Shown: in pieces, positions 25,805 to 38,800 of the stretch | How the letters are laid out: each line of letters opens with the position of its first letter | How positions within the stretch are numbered: position 1 is the first letter of the stretch | Assembly (NCBI GenBank): GCA_033782935.1 | Contig: JAWQEG010000470.1 | Span: forward strand, 434,001 to 498,000 | DNA: 64,000 nucleotides | Direction of reading: 5' to 3' | Origin: Petrolisthes cinctipes | Taxonomy: Eukaryota > Arthropoda > Malacostraca > Decapoda > Porcellanidae | Position numbers and translations under genes: made by a program | The notes under the pieces: model-generated | Database searches by the model: none | What the model was told of the DNA's origin: nothing | The model's input: the letters and a program-made list of their open reading frames with translations, nothing else

Positions 25805-28569
25805 GTGCTAGAATATTTTCAAAATATAGGCTAAAAACATGCTAAAAATCGACATTTTAGGTGCCAATAAATCGATATCTCAAATTCAGTCCCAAAACAC
25901 CCGAAAATTCGATATTTAGAGGTCCCAGAAGGTATCTGTACATGCCTACTCCGTGTTAGAGTATTTTCAAAATACAGGCCAAAAACATACTGAAAATCGA
26001 TCTTTTAGGTGCCCAAAAGTCGATATGTGCATGCATCTTCTGTACCAGTTTATATCTCAAATTCTGGCCCTAAACACCCGAAAATTCGATATTTTGGGGT
26101 CCCAGAAGCGATCTGTACATGCCTACTCCGTGTTAGAGTATTTTCAAAATTCAGGCCCAAAACATGCTGAAAATCGATATTTTTGGTGCCCAAAGTCAAT
26201 ATGTGCATGTATCTTCTGTACCCGTTTATATCTCAAATTCAGGCTCAAAACACCCGAAAATTCAATATTTTGGGGGCCCAGAAGCATTCTGTACATGCCT
26301 ACTCAGTGCTAGAATATTTTCAAAATATAGGCTAAAAACATGCTAAAAATCGATCTTTTAGGTGCCAAAAAGTCGATATCTCAAATTCAGTCCCAAAACA
26401 CCCGAAAATTCGATATTTAGGGATCCCAGAAGCGATCTGTACATGCCTACTCCGTGTTAGAGTATTTTCAAAATACATGCTCAAAACATACTGAAAATCG
26501 ATCTTTTAGGTGCACAAAAGTCGATATGTGCATGCATCTTCAGTACCCGTTTATATCTCAAATTCAGGCTCAAAACACCCGAAAATTCAATATTTTGGGG
26601 TCCCAGAAGCAATCTGTACATGCCTACTCAGTGTTAGAGTATTTTCAAGATACAGGCCCAAAACATGCTGAAAATCGATATTTTAGATGCCCAAAGTCAA
26701 TATGTGCATGTATCTTCTGTACCCGTTTATATCTCAAATTCAGGCTCAAAACACCCGAAAATTCAATATTTTGGGGTCCCAGAAGCAATCTGTACATGCC
26801 TACACAGTGCTAGAATATTTTCAAAATATAGGCTAAAAACATGCTAAAAATCGACATTTTAGCTGCCAAAAAATCGATATCTCAAATTCAGTCCGAAAAC
26901 ACCCGAAAATTCTATATTTAGAGGTCCCAGAAGGTATCTGTACATGCCTACTCCTTGTTAGAGTATTTTCAACATACAGGCCAAAAACATACTGAAAATC
27001 GATCTTTTAGGTGCCCAAAAGTCGATATGTGCATGCATCTTCTGTACCCGTTTATATCTCAAATTCTGGCCCTAAACACCCGAAAATTCAATATTTTGGG
27101 GTCCCAGAAGCAATCTGTACATGCCTACTCAGTGTTAGAGTATTTTCCAAATTCAGGCCCAAAACATGCTGAAAATCGACATTTTTGGTGCCCAAAGTCA
27201 ATATGTGCATGTATCTTCTGTACCCGTTTATATCTCAAATTCAGGCTCAAAACACCCGAAAATTCAATATTTTGGGGTCCCAGAAGCAATCTGTACATGC
27301 CTACTCAGTGCTAGAATATTTTCAAAATATAGGCTAAAAACATGCTAAAAATCGACATTTTAGGTGCCAAAAAATCGATATATCAAATTCAGTCCCAAAA
27401 CACCCGAAAATTCGATATTTAGAGGTCCCAGAAGGTATCTGTACATGCCTACTCCTTGTTAGAGTATTTTCAAAATACAGGCCAAAATCATACTGAAAAT
27501 CGATCTTTTAGGTGCCCAAAAGTCGATATGTGCATGCATCTTCTGTACCCGTTTATATCTCAAATTCTGGCCCTAAACACCCGAAAATTCGATATTTTGG
27601 GGTCCCAGAAGCGATCTGTACATGCCTACTCCGTGTTAGAGTATTTTCAAAATTCAGGCCCAAAACATGCTGAAAATCGATATTTTTGGTGCCCAGTGTC
27701 AATATGTGCATGTGTCTTCTGTACCCGTTTATATCTCAAATTCAGGCTCAAAACACCCGAAAATTCAATATTTTGGGGTCCCAGAAGCAATCTGTACATG
27801 CCTATTCAGTGCTAGAATATTTTCAAAATATAGGCTAAAAACATGCTAAAAATCGATCTTTTAGGTGCCAAAAAGTCGATATCTCAAATTCAGTCCCAAA
27901 ACACCCGAAAATTCGATATTTAGGGGTCCCAGAAGGTATCTGTACATGCCTACTCCGTGTTAGAGTATTTTCAAAATACATGCTCAAAACATACTGAAAA
28001 TCGATCTTTTAGGTGCACAAAAGTCGATATGTGCATGCATCATCAGTACCCGTTTATATCTCAAATTCAGGCTCAAAACACCCGAAAATTCAATATTTTG
28101 GGGTCCTAAAAGCAATCTGTACATGCATACTCAGTGTTAGAGTATTTTCAAAATACAGGCCCAAAACATGCTGAAAATCGATATTTTAGATGCCCAAAGT
28201 CAATATGTGCATGTATCTTCTGTACCCGTTTATATCTCAAATTCAGGCTCAAAACACCCGAAAATTCAATATTTTGGGGTCCCAGAAGCAATCTGTACAT
28301 GCCTACACAGTGATAGAATATTTTCAAAATATAGGCTAAAAACATGCTAAAAATCGACATTTTAGGTGCCAATAAATCGATATCTCAAATTCAGTCCCAA
28401 AACACCCGAAAATTCGATATTTAGAGGTCCCAGAAGGTATCTGTACATGCCTACTCCGTGTTAGAGTATTTTCAAAATACAGGCCAAAAACATACTGAAA
28501 ATCGATCTTTTAGGTGCCCAAAAGTCGATATGTGCATGCATCTTCTGTACCCGTTTATATCTCAAATTC
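25805..28569 (+). repeat. 4,333-bp-offset duplication, copy II
   Basis: Trimers start at 25953, 26454, 26955, 27456, 27957 and 28458, exactly in register with copy I. All end markers of copy I are present: GTACCAGTTTA 26043, GCCCAGAAGCATTC 26275, AGCTGCC 26861, CATCATCAGTACC 28038, ATGCATACTCAG 28114. The middle (about 27.09-27.95 kb) carries a different pair of trimers from copy I although the register is unchanged. Confidence 0.85.
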
Positions 28570-30715
28570 TGGCCCTAAACACCCGAAAATTCGATATTTT
28601 GGGGTCCCAGAAGCGATCTGTACATGCCTACTCCGTGTTAGAGTATTTTCAAAATTCAGGCCCAAAACATGCTGAAAATCGATATTTTTGGTGCCCAAAG
28701 TCAATATGTGCATGTATCTTCTGTACCCGTTTATATCTCAAATTCAGGCTCAAAACACCCGAAAATTCAATATTTTGGGGTCCCAGAAGCAATCTGTACA
28801 TGCCTACTCAGTGCTAGAATATTTTCAAAATATAGGCTAAAAACATGCTAAAAATCGATCTTTTAGGTGCCAAAAAGTCGATATCTCAAATTCAGTCCCA
28901 AAACACCCGAAAATTCGATATTTAGGGGTCCCAGAAGCGATCTGTACATGCCTACTCCGTGTTAGAGTATTTTCAAAATACATGCTCAAAACATACTGAA
29001 AATCGATCTTTTAGGTGCACAAAAGTCGATATGTGCATGCATCTTCAGTACCCGTTTATATCTCAAATTCAGGCTTAAAACACCCGAAAATTCAATATTT
29101 TGGGGTCCCAGAAGCAATCTGTACATGCCTACTCAGTGTTAGAGTATTTTCAAAATACAGGCCCAAAACATGCTGAAAATCGATATTTTAGATGCCCAAA
29201 GTCAATATGTGCATGTATCTTCTGTACCCGTTTATATCTCAAATTCAGGCTCAAAACACCCGAAAATTCAATATTTTGGGGTCCTGGAAGCAATTTGTAC
29301 ATGCCTACACAGTGCTAGAATATTTTCAAAATATAGGCTAAAAACATGCTAAAAATCGACATTATAGGTGCCAAAAAATCGATATCTCAAATTCAGTCCC
29401 AAAACACCCGAAAATTCGATATTTAGGGGTCCCAGAAGCGATCTGTACATGCCTACTCCGTGTTAGAGTATTTTCAAAATACATGCTCAAAACATACTGA
29501 AAATCGATCTTTTAGGTGCACAAAAGTCGATATGTGCATGCATCTTCTGTACCCGTTTATATCTCAAATTCAGGCTCAAAACACCCGAAAATTCAATATT
29601 TTGGGGTCCCAGAAGCAATCTTTACATGCCTACTCAGTGTTAGAGTATTTTCAAAATACAGGCCCAAAACATGCTGAAAATCGATATTTTAGATGCCCAA
29701 AGTCAATATGTGCATGTATCTTCTGTACCCGTTTATATCTCAAATTCAGGCTCAAAACACCCGAAAATTCAATATTTTGGGGTCCCAGAAGCAATCTGTA
29801 CATGCCTACACAGAGCTAGAATATTTTCAAAATATAGGCTAAAAACATGCTAAAAATCGACATTTTAGGTGCCAAAAAATCGATATCTCAAATTCAGTCA
29901 AAAAACACCCGAAAATTCCATATTTAGAGGTCCCAGAAGGTATCTGTACATGCCTACTCCTTTCAACATACAGGCCAAAAACATACTGAAAATCGATCTT
30001 TTTGGTGCCCAAAAGTCGATATGTGCATGCATCTTCTGTACCCGTTTATATCTCAAATTCTGGCCCTAAACACCCGAAAATTCGATATTTTGGGGTCCCA
30101 GAAGCGATCTGTACATGCCTACTCCGTGTTAGAGTATTTTCAAAATTCAGGCCCAAAACATGCTGAAAATCGATATTTTTGGTGCCCAAAGTCAATATGT
30201 GCATGTATCTTCTGTACCCGTTTATATCTCAAATTCAGGCTCAAAACACCCGAAAATTCAATATTTTGGGGTCCCAGAAGCAATCTGTACATGCCTACTC
30301 AGTGCTAGAATATTTTCAAAATATAGGCTAAAAACATGCTAAAAATCGACATTTTAGGTGCCAAAAAATCGATATATCAAATTCAGTCCCAAAACACCCG
30401 AAAATTCGATATTTAGAGGTCCCAGAAGGTATCTGTACATGCCTACTCCTTGTTAGAGTATTTTCAAAATACAGGCCAAAATCATACTGAAAATCGATCT
30501 TTTAGGTGCCCAAAAGTCGATATGTGCATGCATCTTCTGTACCCGTTTATATCTCAAATTCTGGCCCTAAACACCCGAAAATTCGATATTTTGGGGTCCC
30601 AGAAGCGATCTGTACATGCCTACTCCGTGTTAGAGTATTTTCAAAATTCAGGCCCAAAACATGCTGAAAATCGACATTTTTGGTGCCCAAAGTCAATATG
30701 TGCATGTATCTTCTG
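28570..30715 (+). repeat. Units linking the 4,333- and 5,311-bp-offset families, with a partial third copy
   Basis: The order is A1-B1-Ca 28458, A2-B2-Cb 28959, A2-B2-Cb 29460, A1 29961 (165 bp), B1 30126, C 30302, A1 30450 and B1 30627. About 29240-30340 matches 32207-33307 (offset 2,967 bp) and 37518-38618: AATTTGTACATGCC, ACATTATAGGTGCC, AGTCAAAAAACACC and the 12-bp A1 deletion are all shared. Confidence 0.78.
29961..30125 (+). repeat. A1 monomer with 12-bp 5' deletion (165 bp)
   Basis: CTACTCC runs directly into TTTCAACATACAGG, removing the usual TTGTTAGAGTAT start. The same deletion recurs at about 32928, 34594, 38239, 50748 and 59715. Confidence 0.85.
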
Positions 30716-30950
30716 TACCCGTTTATATCTCAAATTCAGGCTCAAAACACCCGAAAATTCAATATTTTGGGGTCCCAGAAGCAATCTGTACATGCCTACA
30801 CAGTGATAGAATATTTTCAAAATATAGGCTAAAAACATGCTAAAAATCGACATTTTAGGTGCCAATAAATCGATATCTCAAATTCAGTCCCAAAACACCC
30901 GAAAATTCGATATTTAGAGGTCCCAGAAGGTATCTGTACATGCCTACTCC

Positions 30951-31127
30951 GTGTTAGAGTATTTTCAAAATACAGGCCAAAAACATACTGAAAATCGATC
31001 TTTTAGGTGCCCAAAAGTCGATATGTGCATGCATCTTCTGTACCCGTTTATATCTCAAATTCAGGCCCTAAACACCCGAAAATTCGATATTTTGGGGGCC
31101 CAGAAGCAATCTGTACATGCCTACTCA
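30951..31127 (+). repeat. A1/B1 hybrid monomer (177 bp) from a 176-bp deletion
   Basis: It is A1 up to AATTCGATATTTT and B1 from GGGGGCCCAGAAGCAATC. Copy II at 36086-36438 keeps both parents: A1 with TTCGATATTTTGGGGTCCC and B1 ending GGGGGCCC. The junction is at about 31086-31096. Confidence 0.85.
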
Positions 31128-32101
31128 GTGCTAGAATATTTTCAAAATATAGGCTAAAAACATGCTAAAAATCGATCTTTTAGGTGCCAAAAAGTCGATA
31201 TCTCAAATTCAGTCCCAAAACACCCGAAAATTCGATATTTAGGGGTCCCAGAAGCGATCTGTACATGCCTACTCCGTGTTAGAGTATTTTCAAAATACAT
31301 GCTCAAAACATACTGAAAATCGATTTTTTAGGTGCCCAAAAGTCGATATGTGCATGCATCTTCAGTACCCGTTTATATCTCAAATTCAGGCTCAAAACAC
31401 CCGAAAATTCAATATTTTGGGGTCCCAGAAGCAATCTGTACATGCCTACTCAGTGCTAGAATATTTTCAAAATATAGGCTAAAAACATGCTAAAAATCGA
31501 CATTTTAGGTGCCAAAAAATCGATATCTCAAATTCAGTCCCAAAACACCCGAAAATTCCATATTTAGAGGTCCCAGAAGGTATCTGTACATGCCTACTCC
31601 TTGTTAGAGTATTTTCAAAATACAGGCCAAAATCATACTGAAAATCGATCTTTTAGGTGCACAAAAGTCGATATGTGCATGCATCTTCTGTACCCGTTTA
31701 TATCTCAAATTCTGGCCCTAAACACCCGAAAATTCGATATTTTGGGGTCCCAGAAGCGATCTGTACATGCCTACTCCGTGTTAGAGTATTTTCAAAATTC
31801 AGGCCCAAAACATGCTGAAAATCGATATTTTTGGTGCCCAAAGTCAATATGTGCATGTATCTTCTGTACCCGTTTATATCTCAAATTCAGGCTCAAAACA
31901 CCCGAAAATTCAATATTTTGGGGTCCCAGAAGCAATCTGTACATGCCTACTCAGTGCTAGAATATTTTCAAAATATAGGCTAAAAACATGCTAAAAATCG
32001 ATCTTTTAGGTGCCAAAAAGTCGATATCTCAAATTCAGTCCCAAAACACCCGAAAATTCGATATTTAGGGGTCCCAGAAGCGATCTGTACATGCCTACTC
32101 C

Positions 32102-32278
32102 GTGTTAGAGTATTTTCAAAATACATGCTCAAAACATACTGAAAATCGATCTTTTAGGTGCACAAAAGTCGATATGTGCATGTATCTTCTGTACCCGTTT
32201 ATATCTCAAATTCAGGCTCAAAACACCCGAAAATTCAATATTTTGGGGTCCTAGAAGCAATTTGTACATGCCTACACA
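32102..32278 (+). repeat. A2/B hybrid monomer (177 bp)
   Basis: A2 features (CATGCTCAAAACATACTG, GTGCACAAAAGTCG) give way to B features (GCATGTATCTTCTG) inside GATATGTGCATG at about 32171-32182. The same hybrid occurs at 37413-37589, so it predates the 5,311-bp-offset duplication. Confidence 0.8.
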
Positions 32279-34573
32279 GTGCTAGAATATTTTCAAAATA
32301 TAGGCTAAAAACATGCTAAAAATCGACATTATAGGTGCCAAAAAATCGATATCTCAAATGTAGTCCCAAAACACCCGAAAATTCGATATTTAGGGGTCCC
32401 AGAAGCGATCTGTACATGCCTACTCCGTGTTAGAGTATTTTCAAAATACATGCTCAAAACATACTGAAAATCGATCTTTTAGGTGCACAAAAGTCGATAT
32501 GTGCATGCATCTTCTGTACCCGTTTATATCTCAAATTCAGGCTCAAAACACCCGAAAATTCAATATTTTGGGGTCCCAGAAGCAATCTTTACATGCCTAC
32601 TCAGTGTTAGAGTATTTTCAAAATACAGGCCCAAAACATGCTGAAAATCGATATTTTAGATGCCCAAAGTCAATATGTGCATGTATCTTCTGTACCCGTT
32701 TATATCTCAAATTCAGGCTCAAAACACCCGAAAATTCAATATTTTGGGGTCCCAGAAGCAATCTGTACATGCCTACACAGAGCTAGAATATTTTCAAAAT
32801 ATAGGCTAAAAACATGCTAAAAATCGACATTTTAGGTGCCAAAAAATCGATATCTCAAATTCAGTCAAAAAACACCCGAAAATTCCATATTTAGAGGTCC
32901 CAGAAGGTATCTGTACATGCCTACTCCTTTCAACATACAGGCCAAAAACATACTGAAAATCGATCTTTTTGGTGCCCAAAAGTCGATATGTGCATGCATC
33001 TTCTGTACCCGTTTATATCTCAAATTCTGGCCCTAAACACCCGAAAATTCGATATTTTGGGGTCCCAGAAGCGATCTGTACATGCCTACTCCGTGTTAGA
33101 GTATTTTCAAAATTCAGGCCCAAAACATGCTGAAAATCGATATTTTTGGTGCCCAAAGTCAATATGTGCATGTATCTTCTGTACCCGTTTATATCTCAAA
33201 TTCAGGCTCAAAACACCCGAAAATTCAATATTTTGGGGTCCCAGAAGCAATCTGTACATGCCTACTCAGTGCTAGAATATTTTCAAAATATAGGCTAAAA
33301 ACATGCTAAAAATCGATCTTTTAGGTGCCAAAAAGTCGATATCTCAAATTCAGTCCCAAAACACCCGAAAATTCGATATTTAGGGGTCCCAGAAGCGATC
33401 TGTACATCCCTACTCCGAGTTAGAGTATTTTCAAAATACATGCTCAAAACATACTGAAAATCGATCTTTTAGGTTCACAAAAGTCGATATGTGCATGCAT
33501 CTTCAGTACCCGTTTATATCTCAAATTCAGGCTCAAAACACCCGAAAATTCAATATTTTGGGGTCCCAGAAGCAATCTGTACATGCCTACTCAGTGTTAG
33601 AGTATTTTCAAAATACAGGCCCAAAACATGCTGAAAATCGATATTTTAGATGCCCAAAGTCAATATGTGCATGTATCTTCTGTACCCGTTTATATCTCAA
33701 ATTCAGGCTCAAAACACCCGAAAATTCAATATTTTGGGGTCCCAAAGGAATCTGTACATGCCTACACAGTGCTAGAATATTTTCAAAATATAGGCTAAAA
33801 ACATGCTAAAAATCGACATTTTAGGTGCCAAAAAATCGATATCTCAAATTCAGTCCCAAAACACCCGAAAATTCGATATTTAGAGGTCCCAGAAGGTATC
33901 TGTACATGCCTACTCCTTGTTAGAGTATTTTCAACATACAGGCCAAAAACATATTGAAAATCGATCTTTTAGGTGCCCAAAAGTCGATATGTGCATGCAT
34001 CATCTGTACCCGTTTATATCTCAAATTCTGGCCCTAAACACCCAAAAATTCGATATTTTGGGGTCCCAGAAGCGATCTGTACATGCCTACACCGTGTTAG
34101 AGTATTTTCAAAATTCAGGCCCAAAACATGCTGAAAATCGATCTTTTAGGTGCCCAAAGTCAATATGTGCATGTATCTTCTGTACCCGTTTATATTTTAA
34201 ATTCAGTCTCAAAACACCCGAAAATTCAATATTTTGGGGTCCCAGAAGCAATCTGTACATGCCTACTCAGTGTTTGAGTATTTTCAAAATTCAGGCCCAA
34301 AACATGCTGAAAATCGACATTTTTGGTGCCCAAAGTCAATATGTGCATGTATCTTCTGAACCCGTTTATATCTCAAATTCTGGCTCAAAACACCCGAAAA
34401 TTCAATATTTTGGGGTCCCAGAAGCAATCTGTACATGCCTACTCAGTGCTAGAATATTTTCAAAATATAGGCTAAAAACATGCTAAAAATCGACATTTTA
34501 GGTGCCAAGAAATCGATATCTCAAATTCAGTCCCAAAACAACCGAAAATTCGATATTTAGAGGTCCCAGAAGG

Positions 34574-35850
34574 TATCTGTACATGCCTACTCCTTTCAAC
34601 ATACAGGCCAAAAACATACTGAAAATCGATCTTTTTGGTGCCCAAAAGTCGATATGTGCATGCATCTTCTGTACCCGTTTATATCTCAAATTCTGGCCCT
34701 AAACACCCGAAAATTCGATATTTTGGGGTCCCAGAAGCGATCTGTACATGCCTACTCCGTGTTAGAGTATTTTCAAAATTCAGGCCCAAAACATGCTGAA
34801 AATCGATATTTTTGGTGCCCAAAGTCAATATGTGCATGTATCTTCTGTACCCGTTTATATCTCAAATTCAGGCTCAAAACACCCGAAAATTCAATATTTT
34901 GGGGTCCCAGAAGCAATCTGTACATGCCTACTCAGTGCTAGAATATTTTCAAAATATAGGCTAAAAACATGCTAAAAATCGACATTTTAGGTGCCAAAAA
35001 ATCGATATATCAAATTCAGTCCCAAAACACCCGAAAATTCGATATTTAGAGGTCCCAGAAGGTATCTGTACATGCCTACTCCTTGTTAGAGTATTTTCAA
35101 AATACAGGCCAAAATCATACTGAAAATCGATCTTTTAGGTGCCCAAAAGTCGATATGTGCATGCATCTTCTGTACCCGTTTATATCTCAAATTCTGGCCC
35201 TAAACACCCGAAAATTCGATATTTTGGAATCCCAGAAGCGATCTGTACATGCCTACTCCGTGTTAGAGTATTTTTCAAAATTCAGGCCCAAAACATGCTG
35301 AAAATCGACATTTTTGGTGCCCAAAGTCAATATGTGCATGTATCTTCTGTACCCGTTTATATCTCAAATTCAGGCTCAAAACACCCGAAAATTCAATATT
35401 TTGGGGTCCCAGAAGCAATCTGTACATGCCTACTCAGTGCTAGAATATTTTCAAAATATAGGCTAAAAACATGCTAAAAATCGACATTTTAGGTGCCAAA
35501 AAATCGATATATCAAATTCAGTCCCAAAACACCCGAAAATTCGATATTTAGAGGTCCCAGAAGGTATCTGTACATGCCTACTCCTTGTTAGAGTATTTTC
35601 AAAATACAGGCCAAAATCATACTGAAAATCGATCTTTTAGGTGCCCAAAAGTCGATATGTGCATGCATCTTCTGTACCCGTTTATATCTCAAATTCTGGC
35701 CCTAAACACCCGAAAATTCGATATTTTGGGGTCCCAGAAGCGATCTGTACATGCCTACTCCGTGTTAGAGTATTTTCAAAATTCAGGCCCAAAACATGCT
35801 GAAAATCGATATTTTTGGTGCCCAGTGTCAATATGTGCATGTGTCTTCTG
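34574..35850 (+). repeat. Units between the copies of the 5,311-bp-offset duplication
   Basis: Monomer starts are A1 34594 (165 bp, 12-bp deletion), B1 34759, C 34935, A1 35083, B 35260 (177 bp), C 35437, A1 35585 and B1 35762. The B1 has GTGCCCAGTGTCAATATG and GTGTCTTCTG, shared with the B1 at 27633. Confidence 0.78.
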
Positions 35851-38800
35851 TACCCGTTTATATCTCAAATTCAGGCTCAAAACACCCGAAAATTCAATAT
35901 TTTGGGGTCCCAGAAGCAATCTGTACATGCCTACACAGTGATAGAATATTTTCAAAATATAGGCTAAAAACATGCTAAAAATCGACATTTTAGGTGCCAA
36001 TAAATCGATATCTCAAATTCAGTCCCAAAACACCCGAAAATTCGATATTTAGAGGTCCCAGAAGGTATCTGTACATGCCTACTCCGTGTTAGAGTATTTT
36101 CAAAATACAGGCCAAAAACATACTGAAAATCGATCTTTTAGGTGCCCAAAAGTCGATATGTGCATGCATCTTCTGTACCCGTTTATATCTCAAATTCAGG
36201 CCCTAAACACCCGAAAATTCGATATTTTGGGGTCCCAGAAGCGATCTGTACATGCCTACTCCGTGTTAGAGTATTTTCAAAATTCAGGCCCAAAACATGC
36301 TGAAAATCGATATTTTTGGTGCCCAAAGTCAATATGTGCATGTATCTTCTGTACCCGTTTATATCTCAAATTCAGGCTCAAAACACCCGAAAATTCAATA
36401 TTTTGGGGGCCCAGAAGCAATCTGTACATGCCTACTCAGTGCTAGAATATTTTCAAAATATAGGCTAAAAACATGCTAAAAATCGATCTTTTAGGTGCCA
36501 AAAAGTCGATATCTCAAATTCAGTCCCAAAACACCCGAAAATTCGATATTTAGGGGTCCCAGAAGCGATCTGTACATGCCTACTCCGTGTTAGAGTATTT
36601 TCAAAATACATGCTCAAAACATACTGAAAATCGATTTTTTAGGTGCCCAAAAGTCGATATGTGCATGCATCTTCAGTACCCGTTTATATCTCAAATTCAG
36701 GCTCAAAACACCCGAAAATTCAATATTTTGGGGTCCCAGAAGCAATCTGTACATGCCTACTCAGTGCTAGAATATTTTCAAAATATAGGCTAAAAACATG
36801 CTAAAAATCGACATTTTAGGTGCCAAAAAATCGATATCTCAAATTCAGTCCCAAAACACCCGAAAATTCCATATTTAGAGGTCCCAGAAGGTATCTGTAC
36901 ATGCCTACTCCTTGTTAGAGTATTTTCAAAATACAGGCCAAAATCATACTGAAAATCGATCTTTTAGGTGCACAAAAGTCGATATGTGCATGCATCTTCT
37001 GTACCCGTTTATATCTCAAATTCTGGCCCTAAACACCCGAAAATTCGATATTTTGGGGTCCCAGAAGCGATCTGTACATGCCTACTCCGTGTTAGAGTAT
37101 TTTCAAAATTCAGGCCCAAAACATGCTGAAAATCGATATTTTTGGTGCCCAAAGTCAATATGTGCATGTATCTTCTGTACCCGTTTATATCTCAAATTCA
37201 GGCTCAAAACACCCGAAAATTCAATATTTTGGGGTCCCAGAAGCAATCTGTACATGCCTACTCAGTGCTAGAATATTTTCAAAATATAGGCTAAAAACAT
37301 GCTAAAAATCGATCTTTTAGGTGCCAAAAAGTCGATATCTCAAATTCAGTCCCAAAACACCCGAAAATTCGATATTTAGGGGTCCCAGAAGCGATCTGTA
37401 CATGCCTACTCCGTGTTAGAGTATTTTCAAAATACATGCTCAAAACATACTGAAAATCGATCTTTTAGGTGCACAAAAGTCGATATGTGCATGTATCTTC
37501 TGTACCCGTTTATATCTCAAATTCAGGCTCAAAACACCCGAAAATTCAATATTTTGGGGTCCTAGAAGCAATTTGTACATGCCTACACAGTGCTAGAATA
37601 TTTTCAAAATATAGGCTAAATACATGCTAAAAATCGACATTATAGGTGCCAAAAAATCGATATCTCAAATTCAGTCCCAAAACACCCGAAAATTCGATAT
37701 TTAGGGGTCCCAGAAGCGATCTGTACATGCCTACTCCGTGTTAGAGTATTTTCAAAATACATGCTCAAAACATACTGAAAATCGATCTTTTAGGTGCACA
37801 AAAGTCGATATGTGCATGCATCTTCTGTACCCGTTTATATCTCAAATTCAGGCTCAAAACACCCGAAAATTCAATATTTTGGGGTCCCAGAAGCAATCTT
37901 TACATGCCTACTCAGTGTTAGAGTATTTTCAAAATACAGGCCCAAAACATGCTGAAAATCGATATTTTAGATGCCCAAAGTCAATATGTGCATGTATCTT
38001 CTGTACCCGTTTATATCTCAAATTCAGGCTCAAAACACCCGAAAATTCAATATTTTGGGGTCCCAGAAGCAATCTGTACATGCCTACACAGAGCTAGAAT
38101 ATTTTCAAAATATAGGCTAAAAACATGCTAAAAATCGACATTTTAGGTGCCAAAAAATCGATATCTCAAATTCAGTCAAAAAACACCCGAAAATTCCATA
38201 TTTAGAGGTCCCAGAAGGTATCTGTACATGCCTACTCCTTTCAACATACAGGCCAAAAACATACTGAAAATCGATCTTTTTGGTGCCCAAAAGTCGATAT
38301 GTGCATGCATCTTCTGTACCCGTTTATATCTCAAATTCTGGCCCTAAACACCCGAAAATTCGATATTTTGGGGTCCCAGAAGCGATCTGTACATGCCTAC
38401 TCCGTGTTAGAGTATTTTCAAAATTCAGGCCCAAAACATGCTGAAAATCGATATTTTTGGTGCCCAAAGTCAATATGTGCATGTATCTTCTGTACCCGTT
38501 TATATCTCAAATTCAGGCTCAAAACACCCGAAAATTCAATATTTTGGGGTCCCAGAAGCAATCTGTACATGCCTACTCAGTGCTAGAATATTTTCAAAAT
38601 ATAGGCTAAAAACATGCTAAAAATCGATCTTTTAGGTGCCAAAAAGTCGATATCTCAAATTCAGTCCCAAAACACCCGAAAATTCGATATTTAGGGGTCC
38701 CAGAAGCGATCTGTACATCCCTACTCCGAGTTAGAGTATTTTCAAAATACATGCTCAAAACATACTGAAAATCGATCTTTTAGGTTCACAAAAGTCGATA

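Larger units (their letters stand above)
30716..34573 (+). repeat. 5,311-bp-offset duplication, copy I
   Basis: Monomer starts after C 30803 are A1/B hybrid 30951, C 31128, A2 31276, C 31453, A1 31601, B1 31778, C 31954, A2/B hybrid 32102, C 32279, A2 32427, B2 32604, C 32780, A1 32928 (165 bp), B1 33093, C 33269, A2 33417, B2 33594 (175 bp), C 33769, A1 33917, B 34094, B 34270 and C 34446. The offset to copy II is 5,135 bp before 31.09 kb and 5,311 bp after, because a 176-bp step was lost inside the hybrid at 30951. The match stops after AGGTCCCAGAAG at 34573. Confidence 0.83.

Noticed and set aside
33917..34486. Open frames of 60-189 codons, including recurrent 119-codon frames and the 189-codon frames at 33917 and 39228, as possible genes
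   Set aside because: They recur with the 501-bp period, start at GTG/TTG at monomer boundaries, pass through A because 177 bp is 59 codons, and stop at the TAG of each C monomer. The same DNA is open in two overlapping frames. No promoter, domain or codon signal supports coding, and single-base indels between monomers shift frame without any conservation of reading.
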